64,000 nucleotides of DNA from Acidobacteriota bacterium (GTDB lineage: Bacteria > Acidobacteriota > Terriglobia > Bryobacterales > Bryobacteraceae): positions 1 to 64,000 of the forward strand of contig QHXW01000161.1 of NCBI GenBank assembly GCA_003223115.1, written 5' to 3'. This document shows, piece after piece, positions 50,216 to 59,208 of this stretch. The translations under genes were made by a program, and so were the position numbers. Each line of letters starts with the position of its first letter. The first letter of the stretch is position 1. The notes under the pieces were generated by a model, which did no database searches, was not told the origin of the DNA, and saw only the letters and a list, made by a program, of their open reading frames with translations.

Positions 50216-53200
50216 ATGGGTCGCTTAGTTGGAGTTGCAGTCCTATGTATCGCGACTGTCACGTTTTGCATCACCGGGCCGGCCTTGGCCCAGCAGCGTG
50301 CTTCGGCGGGGATTTATGGGAGCGTCGTAGATTCGCAAGGCGCCATCATCCCTGGAGCCAAGGTCGCGCTGCTTCACGTGAGCACCAATCAGGTTCGAAA
50401 CACCACCACGGACCAAACCGGCGAGTTCCTGTTCCCACTGCTTCCGGTGGGCGAATACCGCATCACGGTGGAACAGTCGGGTTTCAAAAGATACGAGCAA
50501 ATCGGCTTGCTGCTACAGGTCAACGATAACGTTAAGGTTGACGTGCGGCTCGAGGTGGGTGAGCTCTCGACTTCCGTGACGGTTGAGGCTTCGGGAACGA
50601 CGGTCGAAACTACGAATGCCACGATCAAGGAAGTGGTCGACTCCCGCCGTGTCGCGGACCTGCCGCTGAACGGCCGCAATCTCGCGGATCTCACGCTCCT
50701 GGTCGCCGGCGTGCAACCGTCGGATTCTCCCAGCGGCGACGCCGGGTTGCAGGCTTATTCAGCTCCGGGCGTGAAAGCGCTATCTGTCAACGGCTCGCGC
50801 CAAAACAATCTCAAATACACGCTGGATGGCGGCGACAACAGCGATAATCTGTTCAACTCCAATCTCGCCTTTCCGTTTCCCGATGCCGTGCAGGAGTTCA
50901 GTATGGTGACCAGCAACTCGGGGCTCGAAGTCGGCAAGAGTTCCGCCGGCGCGGTGAACATCGTCACCAAAAGCGGCACAAATGCGATTCACGGCGACGC
51001 CTTCTGGTTTATCAGGAACACGAACCTGAACGCCAAGAACTTCTTCTCGGAGTTTCCTGACGGGCTAAAGCGCAACCAGGGGGGGGCGACGCTGGGCGGC
51101 CCGCTGATCAAAAACAAGCTGTTCCTGTTCGCTGGTTACCAAAGAACCTGGCTGCGCGCGACATCGGGAAGCGCCAAAGAGCGAACCATGCCCGAGGTCT
51201 TCCGCAACGGCGATTTCTCTTCCATCGCGTCCACAACGGTCATTACCGATCCCACCACGAATGCGCCTTTCCCCGCCAACAAAATTCCGCCAGCGCGCTT
51301 CTTACCCGCGGCGCAGGCCCTGCTGAAGTTCTCACCCCTTCCCGGACCCGACGGGTTCACCCACTACAGCCTGTTCTCCAAAGAAGACGCCAGTGATTAC
51401 GTGGCACGAGGCGACTACCGGATGAGTCAAAGGCACTCGTTCCTGGCAAGGTTCTTCCAGGAGGATTTCACCCTGGTCACACCTCTTGTGCCGAACAACA
51501 TCCATTCCAATCGCCGCGGCCTCACGGCGCCCGCCACCAATGCCACGCTGGGATACACCTTTGTGGCCACTCCCGCACTCGTAGCCGACACCCACATCAC
51601 CATGGCGCGAGAGGTAGGCAACCGGACCATTCCCTTTGACAAATCGATCCGGGATTTTGGCGTTGACATTCGTCCGGCGTCCACCGAAATCAATGTCGCC
51701 ATCAGTGGAACCAGCGGACTCAACCTGAGCACTGGTTACCGGCCGGCGGAATTCGCCCGCACCAACATCGAATTCACGCACTCCTGGCAGTTGGTGAGGG
51801 GACGCCACAACCTGAACTGGGGCGGCGAACTGATGTTTTCGCGCTACAACGAGTACAACGTTTTCAACGCATCCGGCGTGTTTCGTTTCAACGGAAAATA
51901 CACCGGTTTCGATCAAGCTGATTACATCCTGGGATTGATGAACCAGTTCAAGCAAGGAAACGGCGAAATCGAGTTTCGCCGGCGCCACTATCAGGGCTTT
52001 TATTTTGGAGATGCCTTCCGGGTCACGCCTCGCCTGACCTTGAACGTCGGCTTGCGGTGGGAACCCTATACGCCGATGACTGACCTCAACGATCGTTCGG
52101 ATCAGTTCATTCAGGAGATGTATTTGCAAGGCATCCATTCGCCGCATTTTGTGAACGCCCCTCCCGGACTTTTCTATCCCGGCGACAAATTGCCGAACGG
52201 CTACCGCATCCCGAAAGCCGGAACCGAGGGCGACATGAGAAATTTAAGCCCTCGTATCGGGTTCGCCTGGGATGTCACGGGCGATGGAAAGATGAGCGTT
52301 CGCGGCGGCTACGGCCTTTTCTACGACGCGCCTGAAATGTGGATGCTGAACAATATGCAGGACCATTCGCCGTTCAGCTTCACGGTGCAGTTCTTGGATG
52401 GTTCTTTCGATCATCCTTATGCCGGGCGCGAAAACTTAAACCTGTTCCCCTACGCTGGAGACTTCGATCCGAACTCGCCATTTGCGCTTCCCATGCAGGT
52501 GGATGCGCTCGAAAAGAAACTCCGCATTCCGTACACGCAGAACTGGAATCTCACTTTAGAGCGCAGGCTGGGCTCGGATTGGCTGGCGCGTCTCGCATAC
52601 GTGGGCACTAAAACCACTCATCTGATGATTGGAGTCGATCAAAATGCGCCGATCTACAACTTCTCCAAATCGCTTTCGGAAAATGAGGACACCATCGACC
52701 AACGGCGGCCCAGACCCCAGTACGAGAACATTTTTACGATGGCCACGCCGCTCGGCCAATTCTACAATTCCTTGCAGACATCGGTGAACAAGCGATTCAG
52801 CCGTGGGTTCACCGTTTTGGCCGCTTACACATTTTCAAAAAATATCGATTACAGCTCGCAGAACAACGACACCGAAGACAACATCATCCAGAACCCGTTT
52901 AATTTTGGGTTCACGCGCGGCTTGGCGGACAACGACCATACGCATCGATTCGTCGGATCTTGCCTTTGGGATTTGCCTGATCCGGGCAAGTCGAACGGCT
53001 CAAAACTGCTCAGCGCTGTCTTTGGAAACTGGCAATTGGGTGGGATCATTACCCTGCAATCCGGCAGGGTTTTCAGCATCTATAGCTCAGGCGACCGCGT
53101 GGCAGGTGCCGCCTTTGGGCCAAATGGCGACGCTTTCGCAGATCTCACCGGCCGGCTCAGTCTGGGGAGCGGCCGCAGCCGCGGGGCAAAGATCGCCGAA

Positions 53201-53494
53201 TACTTCAACATCTCGGCGGTGGATCAAGCCGTTGCCGGCACGTACGGCACCCTGGGCCGCAATGTTCTGCGCGGGCCGAATTACAAGAATGTGGACATGA
53301 GCGTTGCGCGTTCATTTCCTCTGCGATTCCGCGAGGGAGCGAAGCTTCAGTTCCGTTCCGAGTTTTTCAATTTGTTCAACCGGCCGCAGCTTGGTCTTCC
53401 CGACAACGTGGTCGGTCACGACACGCTCGGACAAATCAGCGATACCGATGGTGATCCGCGAATTCTGCAGTTCAGTTTAAAAGTGGAGTTTTAG
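50216..53494 (+). CDS. TonB-dependent receptor, Oar-like
   Basis: 1092 residues. A signal peptide (GVAVLCIATVTFCITGPALA) is followed by a carboxypeptidase-regulatory-like domain (SAGIYGSVVDSQGAIIPGAK; TDQTGEFLFPLLPVGEYRIT), a plug (VADLPLNGRNLADLTLLVAG; GSRQNNLKYTLDGGDNSDNL; SSAGAVNIVTKSGTNAIHGD) and a 22-strand barrel ending FNRPQLGLPDN and ILQFSLKVEF, with a terminal Phe as in outer-membrane proteins. Oar-like receptors replace SusC in Acidobacteria; no SusD is present. A clear Shine-Dalgarno (AAAGGAG) fixes the ATG at 50216; an upstream TTG is less likely. It sits in the pectin-type locus, so oligosaccharide uptake is the likely role. Confidence 0.9.
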   Translation: MGRLVGVAVLCIATVTFCITGPALAQQRASAGIYGSVVDSQGAIIPGAKVALLHVSTNQVRNTTTDQTGEFLFPLLPVGEYRITVEQSGFKRYEQIGLLLQVNDNVKVDVRLEVGELSTSVTVEASGTTVETTNATIKEVVDSRRVADLPLNGRNLADLTLLVAGVQPSDSPSGDAGLQAYSAPGVKALSVNGSRQNNLKYTLDGGDNSDNLFNSNLAFPFPDAVQEFSMVTSNSGLEVGKSSAGAVNIVTKSGTNAIHGDAFWFIRNTNLNAKNFFSEFPDGLKRNQGGATLGGPLIKNKLFLFAGYQRTWLRATSGSAKERTMPEVFRNGDFSSIASTTVITDPTTNAPFPANKIPPARFLPAAQALLKFSPLPGPDGFTHYSLFSKEDASDYVARGDYRMSQRHSFLARFFQEDFTLVTPLVPNNIHSNRRGLTAPATNATLGYTFVATPALVADTHITMAREVGNRTIPFDKSIRDFGVDIRPASTEINVAISGTSGLNLSTGYRPAEFARTNIEFTHSWQLVRGRHNLNWGGELMFSRYNEYNVFNASGVFRFNGKYTGFDQADYILGLMNQFKQGNGEIEFRRRHYQGFYFGDAFRVTPRLTLNVGLRWEPYTPMTDLNDRSDQFIQEMYLQGIHSPHFVNAPPGLFYPGDKLPNGYRIPKAGTEGDMRNLSPRIGFAWDVTGDGKMSVRGGYGLFYDAPEMWMLNNMQDHSPFSFTVQFLDGSFDHPYAGRENLNLFPYAGDFDPNSPFALPMQVDALEKKLRIPYTQNWNLTLERRLGSDWLARLAYVGTKTTHLMIGVDQNAPIYNFSKSLSENEDTIDQRRPRPQYENIFTMATPLGQFYNSLQTSVNKRFSRGFTVLAAYTFSKNIDYSSQNNDTEDNIIQNPFNFGFTRGLADNDHTHRFVGSCLWDLPDPGKSNGSKLLSAVFGNWQLGGIITLQSGRVFSIYSSGDRVAGAAFGPNGDAFADLTGRLSLGSGRSRGAKIAEYFNISAVDQAVAGTYGTLGRNVLRGPNYKNVDMSVARSFPLRFREGAKLQFRSEFFNLFNRPQLGLPDNVVGHDTLGQISDTDGDPRILQFSLKVEF

Positions 53495-53542
53495 GCCTGA
53501 GAGCGCCGGCCCATGATGGGTATCTTCGGACTTTTAAAACTG
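53473..53542. terminator. Inverted repeat between convergent gene ends
   Basis: CAGTTTAAAAGT (53473-53484) and ACTTTTAAAACTG (53530-53542) are inverted repeats with one extra base, lying over the ends of the TonB receptor and MFS genes, about 45 bp apart. It could act as a bidirectional terminator. The loop is long, so confidence is low. Confidence 0.3.
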
Positions 53543-54868
53543 GCGCAGTATCCCACGTTCGTCCGGCCGCTTCGAAGAACGCACCAGCGTGACGAAAACC
53601 GCCGTTGCGATGCATGGAACAATCGCGGCTGCAGTAATCACCGGTGCGAAGGACGTCACGTCGGTCACGCGGCCGATCAAGTAGGTCGAGATCATGGTGC
53701 CGATGCCCGCTCCCGTTCCCCCTATGCCGGCCACCGTGCCGACAGCCCGGGAGTGAAACGCGTCCGTCGGCAAGGATAGGAACATCGTCGAGCAGGCCGC
53801 GTAGGCGAACGAAGCATACGCGAACAGAAACAGGGCCGCGACGTAGCTGGAGGTATGCAGCACGAACAGCAACGACACCATGCTTGGTGCAAAGATCAAC
53901 AGAACGGTGCGGCGCGCTTTGCCCACGGGCCATCCCCGCGAAATCCAATAGCTGGACAGCCCTCCCCCAGCAAAATTTCCGAGGTCGGCGCCCAAAAAAG
54001 GCATCCAGAAACCGAGAATGCTCTGTTCCAGGCGAAAACCCTTGCTCGAAAGATAGAGAGCGAACCATTCGGCAACAAAGAACCAATAGGGGTCGAGCAG
54101 GAGGCGTCCCAGAACGATGCCCCACGTCTGGCGATAGCGAATAAGATCGCGCCAGCGCGGTGTAGCCGGAATGGCCGCGTCCGGCGCACGGCCGTCGCGA
54201 ATGTATTGCAATTCCTCCCGCGTCGCCGAGGGATGGTCTTCGGGGTCGCGAAAGTAGCGCAGCCAAACGAACAACCAGATAAATCCCAGGCAACCCGTGA
54301 GCACAAACGCCGGCCGCCAGGTGCCGGATAGCTTGTACGCGTAGAGCACAATGAAAGGCGCAACCGCGCCTCCAATGGAAGTGCCGCTGTCGAACAGAGC
54401 GACGGCCCAGGCGCGTTCGCGATTTGGAAACCATTCGGAAACCGTTTTGGCCGCACCAGGAAAGTTCGGCCCTTCACCCAGGCCCAGCAGAAAACGGAAA
54501 ATGCGAAAACTGATAATGCCGCGTGCGAACGCCGTGGTCATCGCGACGAGCGAATAGAACGAGACCACAATGGCGAAGCCCAGGCGAGACCCCAGCACAT
54601 CGAACAACCTGCCGCCCACGCCCTGCATGATGGTGTAAGCGATACGAAATGAGATCAGGAGCGAGGCGAAGTCGGAGTTGGTCCAGTGAAATTCGGTCTT
54701 GAGTATAGGCGCGAGAGCGCTGAGTGTCTGGCGGTCGACGTAATTGATGATGGTCGATGCGAACAAGAGCCCGCCGATCCACCATCGAACCCGCGACCTG
54801 CCTCGACGCGAAACTTCGTCTTTGGAAGGTGCGGGGACGGCCCGTTCCTCAGGATTTTGTGGCGCCAC
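53534..54868 (-). CDS. MFS transporter, hexuronate/anion-cation symporter type
   Basis: 444 residues with 12 predicted membrane helices. The N-terminal half has STIINYVDRQTLSALAPILK, GGRLFDVLGSRLGFAIVVSF and RFLLGLGEGPNFPGAAKTVS, then SEWFPNRERAWAVALFDSGT; these are typical of the ACS family (ExuT, galactonate and phthalate carriers). The motif LLGLGEGPNFPGA is highly typical of hexuronate carriers. It overlaps the end of the DegT gene by 20 bp and follows GH28, giving a GH28-DegT-MFS unit on the minus strand. Likely imports galacturonate or a related sugar acid; the substrate is inferred. Confidence 0.88.
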   Translation of the reverse strand: MAPQNPEERAVPAPSKDEVSRRGRSRVRWWIGGLLFASTIINYVDRQTLSALAPILKTEFHWTNSDFASLLISFRIAYTIMQGVGGRLFDVLGSRLGFAIVVSFYSLVAMTTAFARGIISFRIFRFLLGLGEGPNFPGAAKTVSEWFPNRERAWAVALFDSGTSIGGAVAPFIVLYAYKLSGTWRPAFVLTGCLGFIWLFVWLRYFRDPEDHPSATREELQYIRDGRAPDAAIPATPRWRDLIRYRQTWGIVLGRLLLDPYWFFVAEWFALYLSSKGFRLEQSILGFWMPFLGADLGNFAGGGLSSYWISRGWPVGKARRTVLLIFAPSMVSLLFVLHTSSYVAALFLFAYASFAYAACSTMFLSLPTDAFHSRAVGTVAGIGGTGAGIGTMISTYLIGRVTDVTSFAPVITAAAIVPCIATAVFVTLVRSSKRPDERGILRQF

Positions 54869-56147
54869 GCGTCACCGGTTGCCGGATGCTGCCGGCGCGG
54901 CTAGAAAAATGGTAGGCGACTTTGGCAATCGCAAACCCGATCTCATCCACATTCTGGTCTGTATAGTTCTCCAGCAACTCGAGTGTGATCCAGCGGGAGA
55001 ATGCATTTTCGGCCACCGGGCAGAGGCCGCGGGGGTAATCGCGATCCACACCCGTATCGCGCGACACGAAGGGATAATTCGAGCCCGGAAAGGCCAAGCG
55101 CTTTTGAAACAGGTCGTAGAGATAAACCGGCCGCCCGCCGGTGATCAAATGGGCCTTGGCGTTGACGCCCTCGCTCCGCAGCGCCCCTGCAAACTCCTCC
55201 GCGGGGCAGCCGAACCGTTCCAGATTCAGTTTGAACAGGAACATAAAGTAGGAATGCTTCGAGCCGGTTCGAATCCGTTGCAGCGTGATGCCATCCACCT
55301 CGGCCAGGAAAGCGGAGAGCCGGGTACCAGCCCTCCAGCGGCGATCAATGAACTCCGCGAGCTGTTCGAGTTGCGCCAGGGCGACGGCGCCCTGCATCTC
55401 CGTCATCTGGTAGTTCGGCGCCAAGAAGAAAGGATTGCGAATGCCCTCTTCGCGCTGGTAGCACTTGTCGACGAACAGAGAAGCGATGTACCGCAGGCGG
55501 TCGTCACCAGTCAAAACCATGCCCCCGGAACCCGCCGTGATGTGCTTGAAGTGATTCAGCGAGAAAGTCGAGCTTGGGGCACGCTGCCCCACAAGTACCC
55601 CGGCATACTCGCATCCGTAGGCTTGAGCGCAGTCCTCGATCACTGGAATGCCGTTTTCGCGGCCAATTTCAAACAACGCGTCAAGATCGGCAGCCAGGCC
55701 CGCGTGGTGCACGGCCACGATTGCGGCGGTCCGAGGCGTCAGTGCCGCGCGCACTGATTCCGGGTCCAGGTTCAATGTGTCTGGTTCGACGTCGGCGAAA
55801 ACCGGTATGAGCCCCTGATACAGAATGCCGGTGAGCGTGCCCATGTCGGTAATGGAGGATGTGATGACTTCGCAGCCGGGTGGGAGCTGTAACGATGCAA
55901 CCGCGATATGGACTGCGGCAGTGCCGCTCGAGCAGGCAATGCAGTGCTTCTTCCCGTAAAGCGCGGCAAAACGGCGCTCCAGCTCGCGGACCTTCGTGCC
56001 GAGGTAAAAGAACAACATCTCAGAGTCGATCACCTCGGCCAGGTGGCGCTTTTCAGCTTCACCGTGCCGCTTGCGGGCAGGAATGGGTGTTTGGACGGCG
56101 GGTGCACCACCGTCAATCGCGAGCCTTTGCGTAATATCGAATTTCAC
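54849..56147 (-). CDS. DegT/DnrJ/EryC1/StrS-family aminotransferase
   Basis: 432 residues. PLP fold type I: AALYGKKHCIACSSGTAAVH near the start, VITSSITDMGTLTGILYQGL, AIVAVHHAGLAADLDALFEI, PVIEDCAQAYGCEYAGVLVG (PLP-N1 Asp), and FSLNHFKHITAGSGGMVLTG with the Lys that binds PLP. Then KCYQREEGIRNPFFLAPNYQ and MTEMQGAVALAQLEQLAEFI complete the family pattern. Such enzymes transaminate keto sugars, often nucleotide-linked. Here it lies between GH28 and a hexuronate-type carrier with no nucleotide-sugar genes, so a catabolic or unconventional substrate is possible. Translation coupled to the MFS gene. Confidence 0.88.
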   Translation of the reverse strand: MKFDITQRLAIDGGAPAVQTPIPARKRHGEAEKRHLAEVIDSEMLFFYLGTKVRELERRFAALYGKKHCIACSSGTAAVHIAVASLQLPPGCEVITSSITDMGTLTGILYQGLIPVFADVEPDTLNLDPESVRAALTPRTAAIVAVHHAGLAADLDALFEIGRENGIPVIEDCAQAYGCEYAGVLVGQRAPSSTFSLNHFKHITAGSGGMVLTGDDRLRYIASLFVDKCYQREEGIRNPFFLAPNYQMTEMQGAVALAQLEQLAEFIDRRWRAGTRLSAFLAEVDGITLQRIRTGSKHSYFMFLFKLNLERFGCPAEEFAGALRSEGVNAKAHLITGGRPVYLYDLFQKRLAFPGSNYPFVSRDTGVDRDYPRGLCPVAENAFSRWITLELLENYTDQNVDEIGFAIAKVAYHFSSRAGSIRQPVTRGATKS

Positions 56148-56168
56148 GTTTGACTCCAGTCACGGGAA

Positions 56169-57890
56169 TTAATGCGACGAAGCTCCTCGATCCGCATCCG
56201 CCGACACCGCTCCGCGAGGCACCTCGGCCGATTGCTGGATTGCCTGCCGCGCGTGGCGGAGGTCGTTCCCCCGAAGCGCAATATCGGAACTCTTGGTGCC
56301 CCGAATGCTGAGAAAGACATCAGCCGCCGACGAAAAGCGGTTTCCGTACAGCAACGCTCCGGCGACGTTCTGGAAAAGAAGCACGGGTTGATGCGGTGGA
56401 GCGTTGGTTGAATCGAATCCCGAAATCTCCAGGCGCGTTACGTCGTCCAGTATGAGTGCCGGACGCCCGTCCGGTTCCGCGGCATGAATCTTGATGTTCC
56501 TGAGCGTAAGCCCGTCCACATGCCGGCTATATAAGGCCATGGCGGGCAACTCACCGAACATATCGGCCTCGGGGTACTTGCCCGGAACCTCCGGAACATT
56601 TGCGTCGCGAGCCGCGACTCCTCCCATCGAGGTGAGATTGATGCCGTCCAGGCTCACATTCACGACGTGGCCGCTCTCGATTCCGGTAATGGAGCTGGCC
56701 AGCGACGCACCCCTTGCCACAACATTCTGAATGGAAATGTTCTTAATTGAGCCAGGTGCGGGCTTTTCCATGCCACGGCCGCGGTCTCCCAGCCGGATGA
56801 AGATGGGGGCGATCACATCCTCCATCGAGATATTCGAAAAAGCCAACCCATCGATGTTCGAGCCATCCGCAGATTCGATGGCAATGCCCCCGAGCGGCCT
56901 GCGGCCGGAGTCCCGGCGCAGCATTACGCAGTTGCTGACGGTGACGTCCCTCAGGTCACCTGCGGTCTCTGTGCCGAACTTGAAGTTGTTGCACGAGGTC
57001 CGCAAAACACAGTTGGCCACCACCATGTGCTCAGTGGTACGACGCTTTCCCAGCGCCATGCTGGCTTTGGGGCAGACGGCGTCATCCCATGCATCGATGT
57101 AGCTATTCGTGACTCGGATGTAACGGCATCCGTCGGTATCAACACCGTCGGCGTATCCGTTCAGCAGCTTCACACCCTCCACCTCGATGTGATCGGTGGC
57201 GAGAAAGCTAATGTTGTAGTTCGGCGCGTTGCGAATGGTGATGCCTCGAACGGAGATCCATTCTGAATTCCTGATACCGATGGGCTTCGGTCCGCCACGC
57301 CGGGGCCTGTTGCCGTCGATCGTCCCAGTGCCTTCGATGGCCACGTGGTGGACGCCATCGCCAGAAAGCAGGGAGTAGTGGAAGTACGTAGTTTCAGTGT
57401 CGTCGTAGGCTGGAGGCACAGAGAGTCTTCTGCGCTCCGCCGGCAGGTGGTTCACAAAGCTGACTTGCGCCTCCGTCTTCTCCCGAGAGCCCGATATCTT
57501 ATACGGGAGTTGCTCGTACGGATCGAAATCCTCATCATTCGGGCTGAATACCAACGTCGCGCCCTGTGCGATCTGCAATGTCAGATTATTGCGCAGATGG
57601 ATTGTCCCACTCACATATTTGCCCGGGGAAATGACGACCGTGCCGCCGGCCGATGAGGCCTTATCGATGGCCGCCTGAATCGCTGTCGTATCTTTTGTAA
57701 CGCCGTCGCCCTTGGCGCCGAACTCGCGAACGTCCAGGGCGGTGGATGCCGGCGCAGGGTAGACACACCTAAGAGCCAGACAGATTATCTTGGCCGCGCC
57801 CTGCACGAAATATTGGCTGCGAAAACGCCACGGGATATTCAATTGATCACTCCATTCAGTGGGCCATCCAAACTCGCGACGATAACTCAT
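56169..57890 (-). CDS. GH28-type polygalacturonase-like right-handed beta-helix enzyme
   Basis: 573 residues. After an N-terminal hydrophobic segment (AAKIICLALRCVYPAPA), the protein has a pectate-lyase-3-like start (LDVREFGAKGDGVTKDTTAI, QAAIDKASSAGGTVVISPGK) and the beta-helix core: GTGTIDGNRPRRG, ITIRNAPNYNISFLATDHIE, YADGVDTDGCRYIRVTNSYI, DAWDDAVCPKAS. DTDG and DDAVC correspond to the NTDG and DD catalytic Asp of GH28. The later GHG/RIK motifs are not evident (NNFKFGTET in their place), so activity may differ. Signal peptide cleavage is plausible but the start is uncertain. First gene of the GH28-DegT-MFS unit. Confidence 0.82.
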   Translation of the reverse strand: MSYRREFGWPTEWSDQLNIPWRFRSQYFVQGAAKIICLALRCVYPAPASTALDVREFGAKGDGVTKDTTAIQAAIDKASSAGGTVVISPGKYVSGTIHLRNNLTLQIAQGATLVFSPNDEDFDPYEQLPYKISGSREKTEAQVSFVNHLPAERRRLSVPPAYDDTETTYFHYSLLSGDGVHHVAIEGTGTIDGNRPRRGGPKPIGIRNSEWISVRGITIRNAPNYNISFLATDHIEVEGVKLLNGYADGVDTDGCRYIRVTNSYIDAWDDAVCPKASMALGKRRTTEHMVVANCVLRTSCNNFKFGTETAGDLRDVTVSNCVMLRRDSGRRPLGGIAIESADGSNIDGLAFSNISMEDVIAPIFIRLGDRGRGMEKPAPGSIKNISIQNVVARGASLASSITGIESGHVVNVSLDGINLTSMGGVAARDANVPEVPGKYPEADMFGELPAMALYSRHVDGLTLRNIKIHAAEPDGRPALILDDVTRLEISGFDSTNAPPHQPVLLFQNVAGALLYGNRFSSAADVFLSIRGTKSSDIALRGNDLRHARQAIQQSAEVPRGAVSADADRGASSH

Positions 57891-57949
57891 TAAACGTCGC
57901 CCTCACCCGAATTTCAACAGGCAGCAAGAAGATTCGTTGCAGGTTGAAA

Positions 57950-59162
57950 TTAACGCGGCGCGAAAAGAGCCTGCTGCACCAGCTCCGCGGCCACATCCAT
58001 GGATGCAAGTAAAGCGCAGCCGACCGGCCCTGCGTCCTTGCGGAATGGGGCTAGCCTGATCTCGAGGCCACGCGAGACGGCTTCAAACGACTGGCTACGC
58101 ACGGTTCGCGTAACGGCGTCGAGCAGAAAATCGCTGGCAACGTTTGCCAGTTTTCCGGTCAGTACCACGAGCGAGGGGTTGAAGAGCTGGACGGCATTCG
58201 CAATCCCGATTCCAAGTGCCTCGCCGGCTTCAGTCAGAGCTGCTCCCGTGAGAGCATCTCCTTGCCGGGCGGCTGAGACGATCATGTCCAGCGTGATCTG
58301 AGAGGGTGACTTGATCTGCGCTCGTAGAACGGTTTTAGTTAGCCCCCTTCTCAAACGCCTGCCGCACGCGGCGGGTCACGGCGCCAAGCGAGGCAAAAGC
58401 CTCCACGCATCCATGCTTGCCACAGGTACACAAAGGCCCGTTCCGATCGATCACCGTATGTCCGATTTCGCCGCCGGCCAACGTGGCGCCCCGCAGCATT
58501 CTGCCATTCACAAAAATACCGGCTCCGATTCCGCTTCCGATTTGGACATAAATCGCCGAGCGGTGCCGCGGGTGTTCCTGCCAGAGCAGGTGCTGCGCCA
58601 GTGCTACTGCGCGTGCCCGGTCATCGAGCGTGATTTCCAGGTCAAAGGTTTCACGCAAGGCATCCCGCAGATTGACGCGTCTCCAGTGCGGAACTCCTTC
58701 CCAATCCAGGCATAGGCCGTGCTCGACGTCCAATGTTCCTGTGTGTCCCACACCAATGCGCGATAGGCGGCAACTGTGGCGATTGGTGTCTGTAACGGCG
58801 ATCCGTACGACGTTCCGGCAGTCTCGCAGCGTTCTGCGGACGGGGTGTCGCGCGCTGGCGGCGGTGGCGCTGCGGCCGAGCAGGTTTCCGGCCATGTCGG
58901 TGACCACTGCCGTGATCCGGTCACGGTCAATTTCAACTCCTGCGACGTGTGCCAGTTCCGGGTTCACGTGCAGCAGTGTCGGATGGCGTCCACGGGATGA
59001 ACTCGTAGCGCCGGTTTCGACGATCAACTTCTTAGAGAGGAGCACGACAGCGGATCGGGAGATCGTCGCTGCGCTGACATCAAACAGTTGCGCCAATTCC
59101 GAACGCACAACCTGCCGCCGGTAAAAAATCTCCCAAAACAGAGATTCTTCAAGATTTCTCAT
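57950..59162 (-). pseudogene. ROK-family repressor, one frameshift in a G5 run
   Basis: First part (59162-58335): winged helix VVRSELAQLFDVSAATISRS, ATP-binding start LAHVAGVEIDRDRITAVVTD, sugar-binding and kinase-like blocks (GVGHTGTLDVEHGLCLDWEG, ATLAGGEIGHTVIDRNGPLC) and the Zn motif CTCGKHGCVEAFAS, ending in QAFEKGAN. The second part (58354-57950) continues in another frame: LTKTVLRAQIKSPSQITLDM, TEAGEALGIGIANAVQLFNP and VVLTGKLANVASDF. The shift lies in GGGGG (minus strand, about 58341-58345). Restored length is about 405 residues, full for a ROK repressor. It sits just upstream of the GH28 unit, which it probably regulated. Confidence 0.8.
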
Positions 59163-59208
59163 GCCACAGTCTCAGACAAAAAGTCCAGCGCGTCGACACG
59201 ACGTTTAC

